The notes under the pieces were generated by a model, which had not been told where the DNA came from, searched no databases, and was given only the letters and a program-made list of their open reading frames with translations. The translations under genes and the position numbers were made by a program. Source: Mycobacterium barrassiae (GTDB taxonomy: Bacteria > Actinomycetota > Actinomycetes > Mycobacteriales > Mycobacteriaceae). From it: a DNA stretch of 64,000 bases. Shown here in pieces: positions 59,840-64,000 of the stretch (within the stretch, counting starts at the first letter, position 1; the number at the start of each line of letters is the position of its first letter). The stretch covers positions 1 to 64,000 of the forward strand of contig NZ_JACKUK010000017.1 in assembly GCF_025822765.1 (NCBI RefSeq). The letters are read 5' to 3'.

Positions 59840-61126
59840 ATGACCGAACCGACCCGCAGCGCCAGGCCTCGGCGCAGTGCGCGTCGGCCCGGTTGGGTGC
59901 TGCTGACGGTGTTGCTGGTACTCGCAATCGGATCCAGTTCTGCCCTTGTGTTCACCAATCGGGTCGAGTTGCTGAAACTCGCCGTCATCCTTGCGCTCTG
60001 GGCGGCTGTGGTGGCGGCGTTCGTATCGGTCATCTATCGCAGACAGAGCGACATCGACCAGGCGAAGGTGCGCGACCTGAAACTGGTCTACGACCTCCAG
60101 TTGGATCGCGAGATCTCCGCGCGCCGCGAGTACGAGCTGTCGGTGGAGACGCAACTGCGTCGCGAACTGGTGTCCGAACTGCGCGCCCAGGCGGCCGACG
60201 AGGTGGCCGGCCTGCGGGCCGAACTCGCCGCGCTGCGCGCCAACCTGGAGATCCTGTTCGACGCCGACCTCTCGCACCGGCCTGCGCTGGAAACCGACCG
60301 GGACGCCGCCCGATCCTACGACGGTTGGGCGCCCACCCCCGAACCCGCAGGCCGGGTCACCGCCAGCCGCATCGACACCGAAGATCACGTCGACACCGAC
60401 TTCCACACAGACGAAAGCCCGATCATCGACGTGCCGGAGGAACCGCATCCGCCCGAGTACGAGTGGGTGCCGCCGGCCAGCGCGGGAGGTGCGCACCGCA
60501 GGGCGGGCGAGGCGGAACGGGAAGCCGCGCACTATGTGTCCACGCCGCCGGTCCCGCCGCCCACCGACAACGAGCGGACCACCCAATTCTCCTGGCCGCC
60601 AGGGCAAGAACCCCCGAAGGCGCCCGAGCCGGCGCCTCCGCCGGCGCCTGAGCCCGCGCCTCCGCCGGCACCGGAGCCCGCCCCGGTTTCCGACTGGCAG
60701 CCCGCGCCGGCCGAGGGCCGCTGGATTCCAGCGGGCGCACCGGGCAGCAACTGGGTGGCGCCCGCGGAAAAGCCCACCGACAACGGATCCGCCGAGGAGT
60801 ACGTCGGCAGGCGACGCGCCCCCGCACCGGAGGACCATCCACAACCGGCGATGTCGACACCGCCGCCCGAGCCACCCCGCCGCGGCAGGCATTCGGTGGG
60901 CCCCGAGGTCGTCGATCCGGGCAGACCCACCCCGCCGCCGACCCTGGCCACCGAATCGGCCCAGCCACCGCCTCACGCGGAGCCTGAACCGCCCGAGGAG
61001 CCGCCCAGGTCACGACACCGCAGTGCCGACGACGAGGGCAGCGGTGGACAGACGGTGGCCGAGCTCCTGGCGCGGCTGCAGGCCACCCCCTCCGGGGGCG
61101 GGCGTCGTCGCCGTCGCGAAGAGTGA
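59840..61126 (+). CDS. DUF6779-type membrane protein with Pro-rich tail (Rv3604c-like)
   Basis: The 428-residue protein has two membrane helices within residues 18-65 (GWVLLTVLLVLAIGSSSALVF, LAVILALWAAVVAAFVSVIY). A predicted coiled coil (about 75-150, rich in Arg, Glu and Leu) follows, then a long disordered tail rich in Pro, Ala and Glu with a PEPAPPPA repeat. The ATG at 59840 fits the conserved start MTEPTRSARPRRSARRPGW; the open frame begins 216 bases earlier in shadow sequence. Function unknown. Confidence 0.83.
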   Translation: MTEPTRSARPRRSARRPGWVLLTVLLVLAIGSSSALVFTNRVELLKLAVILALWAAVVAAFVSVIYRRQSDIDQAKVRDLKLVYDLQLDREISARREYELSVETQLRRELVSELRAQAADEVAGLRAELAALRANLEILFDADLSHRPALETDRDAARSYDGWAPTPEPAGRVTASRIDTEDHVDTDFHTDESPIIDVPEEPHPPEYEWVPPASAGGAHRRAGEAEREAAHYVSTPPVPPPTDNERTTQFSWPPGQEPPKAPEPAPPPAPEPAPPPAPEPAPVSDWQPAPAEGRWIPAGAPGSNWVAPAEKPTDNGSAEEYVGRRRAPAPEDHPQPAMSTPPPEPPRRGRHSVGPEVVDPGRPTPPPTLATESAQPPPHAEPEPPEEPPRSRHRSADDEGSGGQTVAELLARLQATPSGGGRRRRREE

Positions 61127-61215
61127 GCTAGGCTTCGGTGACCGTCCGGTACCCGCATTGCAGGACCGGAACGAAGAAACTTTCGACATTCAGCGAGGTC
61201 GTCTGCGTGGTTTCG

Positions 61216-62139
61216 ATGGGGACCCCCTCTGACGGATTCCGCCCGGCGCGGCTCACGATCGGCATCGTTTCCGCTGGTCGCGTGGGTACTGCGCTCGGTG
61301 TGGCATTGGAGCGCGCCGAACACGTCGTCGTCGCGTGCAGCGCCATCTCGCATGCGTCGCGCGAGCGTGCGCAGCGCCGCCTGCCCGACACCGCGGTGCT
61401 ACCGGTTGACGAGGTCGCAGGCCGCGCCGAACTGCTTCTGCTGGCCGTGCCCGACGCCGCGCTGCCCGCACTGGTCTCGGGGCTCGCGGCCACCGGCGCG
61501 GTACGTCCGGGGACGATCATGGCGCACACCTCGGGGGCCAACGGCATCGGGGTGCTGGCGCCGCTGACCGAACAGGGGTGCATACCGCTGGCGATTCACC
61601 CCGCCATGACCTTCACCGGCGGCGACGAGGACATCGACCGCCTGTCCGAAACCTGCTTCGGGGTCACGGCGGCCGACGAAGTCGGATACGCGATCGCACA
61701 GTCGCTGGTGCTGGAGATCGGCGGCGAACCGTTCCGCATCCGCGAAGACGCGAGGACGCTGTATCACGCTGCCCTGGCGCATGCGAGCAACCACGTCGTC
61801 ACCGTGCTGCTCGACGCGGTCGAGGCGCTGCGTTCCGCGCTGTGGGGTCAGGAACTGCTCGGACAGGAGATCGTCGGCGACGCACCGGGAGGCATCGCCG
61901 AACGGGTCATCGGTCCGCTGGCGCGGGCGTCGCTGGAGAACGCGCTCGTGCGCGGTCAGAGCGCGCTGACCGGTCCGGTCGCCCGCGGTGACGCCGACGC
62001 GATCGCACGGCACCTGGAAGCGCTGACCGAGGTCGATCCTCAACTCGCACAGGCATATCGGACGAACTCGTTGCGTACCGCCCAACGTGCGCACGCTCCC
62101 GACGAGGTGTTCGCGGTGCTCACCGAGGCGGCACGATGA
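61216..62139 (+). CDS. Rossmann-like/DUF2520 domain protein (Rv3603c-like)
   Basis: The 307-residue protein starts with a Rossmann nucleotide-binding region ([22 protein letters not shown]) and ends in a helical DUF2520 domain ([22 protein letters not shown]). The HTSGANG and HPAMTFTGG segments resemble 6-phosphogluconate dehydrogenase-like enzymes. It is conserved directly upstream of panC in actinobacteria, and a ketopantoate reductase-like role has been considered for such proteins. I chose the ATG at 61216; the open frame starts at 61138. It overlaps panC by four bases. Confidence 0.86.
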   Translation: MGTPSDGFRPARLTIGIVSAGRVGTALGVALERAEHVVVACSAISHASRERAQRRLPDTAVLPVDEVAGRAELLLLAVPDAALPALVSGLAATGAVRPGTIMAHTSGANGIGVLAPLTEQGCIPLAIHPAMTFTGGDEDIDRLSETCFGVTAADEVGYAIAQSLVLEIGGEPFRIREDARTLYHAALAHASNHVVTVLLDAVEALRSALWGQELLGQEIVGDAPGGIAERVIGPLARASLENALVRGQSALTGPVARGDADAIARHLEALTEVDPQLAQAYRTNSLRTAQRAHAPDEVFAVLTEAAR

Positions 62140-63071
62140 TCACCGCCGCCAAGCCTCAGTTCAATGCGGGCGAGCTGAACGTCTACTCCGCCCCGCGGGA
62201 CGTCTCGAACGTCGCGAGAGCGCTTCGTGCGACGGGTCGCAGGGTGATGCTGGTGCCGACGATGGGTGCCTTGCACGAGGGTCATCTGACGCTGATCCGG
62301 TCGGCCAAACGGGTCCAGGGCGCGGTCGTGGTGGTGTCGATCTTCGTGAACCCGTTGCAGTTCGGCGTCAACGAAGACCTCGACGCATATCCGCGCACCC
62401 TCGAGGAGGACCTCGCCGCGCTGCGGGAAGAACGGGTCGAGATCGCCTTCACCCCGACCGTCGCCGACATGTACCCGCAGGGCACACGCACGTCGGTACA
62501 TCCGGGCGCCCTTGGTGAAGAGCTCGAAGGAGCTTCGCGGCCAACGCATTTCGCCGGTGTGCTCACCGTCGTACTCAAACTGCTGAACATCGTCCACCCC
62601 GACCGCGCGTTCTTCGGCGAGAAGGACTACCAGCAGTTGACGCTGATCCGGCAGATGGTCGCCGACCTCGACATCGACACGCAGATCGTCGGAGTGCCGA
62701 TCGTCCGCGAAGCCGACGGCCTGGCGATGTCGTCGCGCAACCGCTACCTCGACGACGTCGAACGTGAACAGGCCGGGGCGCTGTCGGCGGCGCTGCTCGC
62801 GGGAATGTACGCGGCGGGTGAGGGTCCGGCCGCCGCGCTGGACGCCGCCCGCGCGGTGCTCGACGAGGTTTCGGCCATCGATGTGGACTACCTGGAGGTG
62901 CGCGACCCGATGCTGGGGCCCGCACCCTCCGAGGGCGCTGCGCGCATGCTCGTCGCCGCGCGGCTCGGGGGAACCCGACTGCTGGACAACATCGCCATCG
63001 ACATCGGAGTGCCATCCGGACCAGGGCCCCATGTCGAGTATGACGAGCACGAACTACCTTGGAGGAACTGA
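62136..63071 (+). CDS. panC: Pantothenate synthetase
   Basis: The 311-residue enzyme ligates pantoate and beta-alanine. It shows the nucleotidyltransferase motifs [15 protein letters not shown] (HxGH) and [21 protein letters not shown] (KMSKS-like), plus [16 protein letters not shown]. The ATG overlaps the upstream gene by four bases and the stop shares one base with the panD start (TGATG). It provides the product for coaX after panD supplies beta-alanine. Confidence 0.97.
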   Translation: MITAAKPQFNAGELNVYSAPRDVSNVARALRATGRRVMLVPTMGALHEGHLTLIRSAKRVQGAVVVVSIFVNPLQFGVNEDLDAYPRTLEEDLAALREERVEIAFTPTVADMYPQGTRTSVHPGALGEELEGASRPTHFAGVLTVVLKLLNIVHPDRAFFGEKDYQQLTLIRQMVADLDIDTQIVGVPIVREADGLAMSSRNRYLDDVEREQAGALSAALLAGMYAAGEGPAAALDAARAVLDEVSAIDVDYLEVRDPMLGPAPSEGAARMLVAARLGGTRLLDNIAIDIGVPSGPGPHVEYDEHELPWRN

Positions 63072-63478
63072 TGTTACGGACCATGCTCAAGTCGAAGATC
63101 CACCGTGCGAGGGTGACTCAGGCCGATCTGCACTACGTCGGCTCGGTGACCATCGACGCCGATCTGATGGACGCTGCCGATCTGCTCGAGGGCGAGCAGG
63201 TCACGATCGTGGACATCGACAACGGTGCGCGACTTGTGACTTATGCAATCACCGGCGAACGCGGCAGCGGAGTCATCGGGATCAACGGTGCGGCAGCGCA
63301 TCTGGTGCATCCCGGCGATCTGGTTATCCTGATCGCCTACGGTTCGATGGACGACGCCGAGGCGCGCAGGCACCAGCCGCGAGTGGTGTTCGTCGACGCC
63401 GACAACAAGCAGATCGACCTCGGTCACGATCCCGCGCATGTGCCCGCGGATGCGGCCGAGCTGATGTCGCCGCGGTGA
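63071..63478 (+). CDS. panD: Aspartate 1-decarboxylase (pro-enzyme)
   Basis: The 135-residue protein makes beta-alanine from aspartate. It is self-cleaved at Gly24-Ser25 ([10 protein letters not shown]) to form the pyruvoyl cofactor. Other signatures are [20 protein letters not shown] and [23 protein letters not shown] stands about eight bases upstream, within the panC 3' end. PanD is a target of pyrazinoic acid in M. tuberculosis. Confidence 0.97.
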   Translation: MLRTMLKSKIHRARVTQADLHYVGSVTIDADLMDAADLLEGEQVTIVDIDNGARLVTYAITGERGSGVIGINGAAAHLVHPGDLVILIAYGSMDDAEARRHQPRVVFVDADNKQIDLGHDPAHVPADAAELMSPR

Positions 63479-63481
63479 TTC

Positions 63482-64000
63482 ATGCTGCTCGCAATCGACG
63501 TTCGTAACACCCACACCGTCGTCGGACTGGTGTCGGGTTCGGGTGATCACGCAAAGGTCGTGCACCACTGGCGGATTCGCACCGAATCCGAAGTCACCGC
63601 CGACGAGCTGGCGCTGACCATTGACGGCCTCATCGGCGACGACGCCGAACGGCTGACCGGAGCCGCCGGACTGTCGACGGTGCCGTCGGTGCTGCACGAG
63701 GTGCGGCTGATGCTCGAGCAGTACTGGCCGTCGGTGCCGCACGTGCTTATCGAGCCCGGCGTGCGCACCGGCATCCCCCTGCTGGTCGACAACCCCAAGG
63801 AGGTCGGCGCAGACCGAATCGTCAACTGCCTCGCCGCCTACCACAAGTACGGCACCGCGGCGATCGTCGTCGACTTCGGCTCCTCGATCTGTGTCGACGT
63901 GGTTTCGGCCAAGGGTGAATTCCTCGGCGGCGCAATCGCTCCCGGTGTGCAGGTGTCCTCCGACGCGGCAGCCGCGCGGTCGGCGGCGTTGCGCCGCGTC
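63482..64000 (+). CDS. coaX: Type III pantothenate kinase (partial, runs off the window)
   Basis: The first 173 codons are present. [16 protein letters not shown] is the phosphate-1 motif of the ASKHA fold, and [24 protein letters not shown] and [17 protein letters not shown] are CoaX signatures. The enzyme phosphorylates pantothenate but does not bind feedback CoA. It follows panD by three bases, completing panC-panD-coaX. In M. tuberculosis the essential kinase is CoaA, and coaX (Rv3600c) is dispensable. Confidence 0.95.
   Translation, partial: MLLAIDVRNTHTVVGLVSGSGDHAKVVHHWRIRTESEVTADELALTIDGLIGDDAERLTGAAGLSTVPSVLHEVRLMLEQYWPSVPHVLIEPGVRTGIPLLVDNPKEVGADRIVNCLAAYHKYGTAAIVVDFGSSICVDVVSAKGEFLGGAIAPGVQVSSDAAAARSAALRRV

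Overview
The window is chromosomal DNA from a fast-growing or environmental mycobacterium (Mycolicibacterium-like). The base composition is high in GC, GTG starts and 1- to 4-base gene overlaps are common, and the gene order follows the M. tuberculosis block Rv3678c to Rv3600c read in the opposite direction. Family assignments below rest on motifs I can see and on remembered homologues; no database search was run.

Layout. 1-156: the end of an IS110-like transposase, then a possible promoter. 157-3597: a DUF4177 protein, RidA, a metallo-beta-lactamase-fold hydrolase, the cAMP receptor protein CRP, a small membrane protein and endonuclease III. 3619-8561: a thioredoxin-like protein, a Nudix hydrolase, the periplasmic protease MarP, an EphE-like hydrolase, a holin-like membrane protein and a secreted serine protease. 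8562-12640: acetyl-CoA synthetase (CRP-like site at its start), a Fic-fold protein with a ruined active site, an Ms1/MTS2823-type RNA and a HAD phosphatase. 12641-17602: a 6C RNA and a Tad-type pilus/secretion cluster (ssd, tadA, tadB, tadC, Flp-like pilin, two minor pseudopilins). 17608-28466: a PAS-like sensor protein, a DUF1998 helicase, CspA, a conserved protein, TopA, a membrane adenylate cyclase, DNA polymerase III delta-prime and tRNA-Thr(CGU).

28486-44883 is the most variable part. It holds a carboxymuconolactone decarboxylase-like protein, a polytopic membrane protein with GalE, an amidohydrolase with a TetR regulator, a three-gene operon built around a Pls/PosA-type single-module NRPS (NRPS, M1 aminopeptidase, flippase-like protein), a TerC exporter under a manganese riboswitch, a serine hydrolase, two small secreted proteins and UraD. 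44989-54458 returns to core genes: ppa, a membrane protein, dacB, a zinc protease, tilS, hpt, a molybdopterin oxidoreductase, lpqG and ephA. 54622-64000 is one long co-directional run: ftsH, folE-folP-folB-folK, three conserved genes, panC, panD and the start of coaX (folate, then pantothenate/CoA synthesis).

The window contains a cAMP maker (the cyclase), a cAMP sensor (CRP) and two CRP-type operators, one at acs and one inside the promoter of the Ms1-like RNA. The most novel-looking elements are the Pls-type synthetase operon, the riboswitch that can mask the terC ribosome binding site, the CRP-like palindrome in the Ms1 promoter, the pseudo-Fic protein, and the two pseudopilin genes that lack normal start codons where their families begin.
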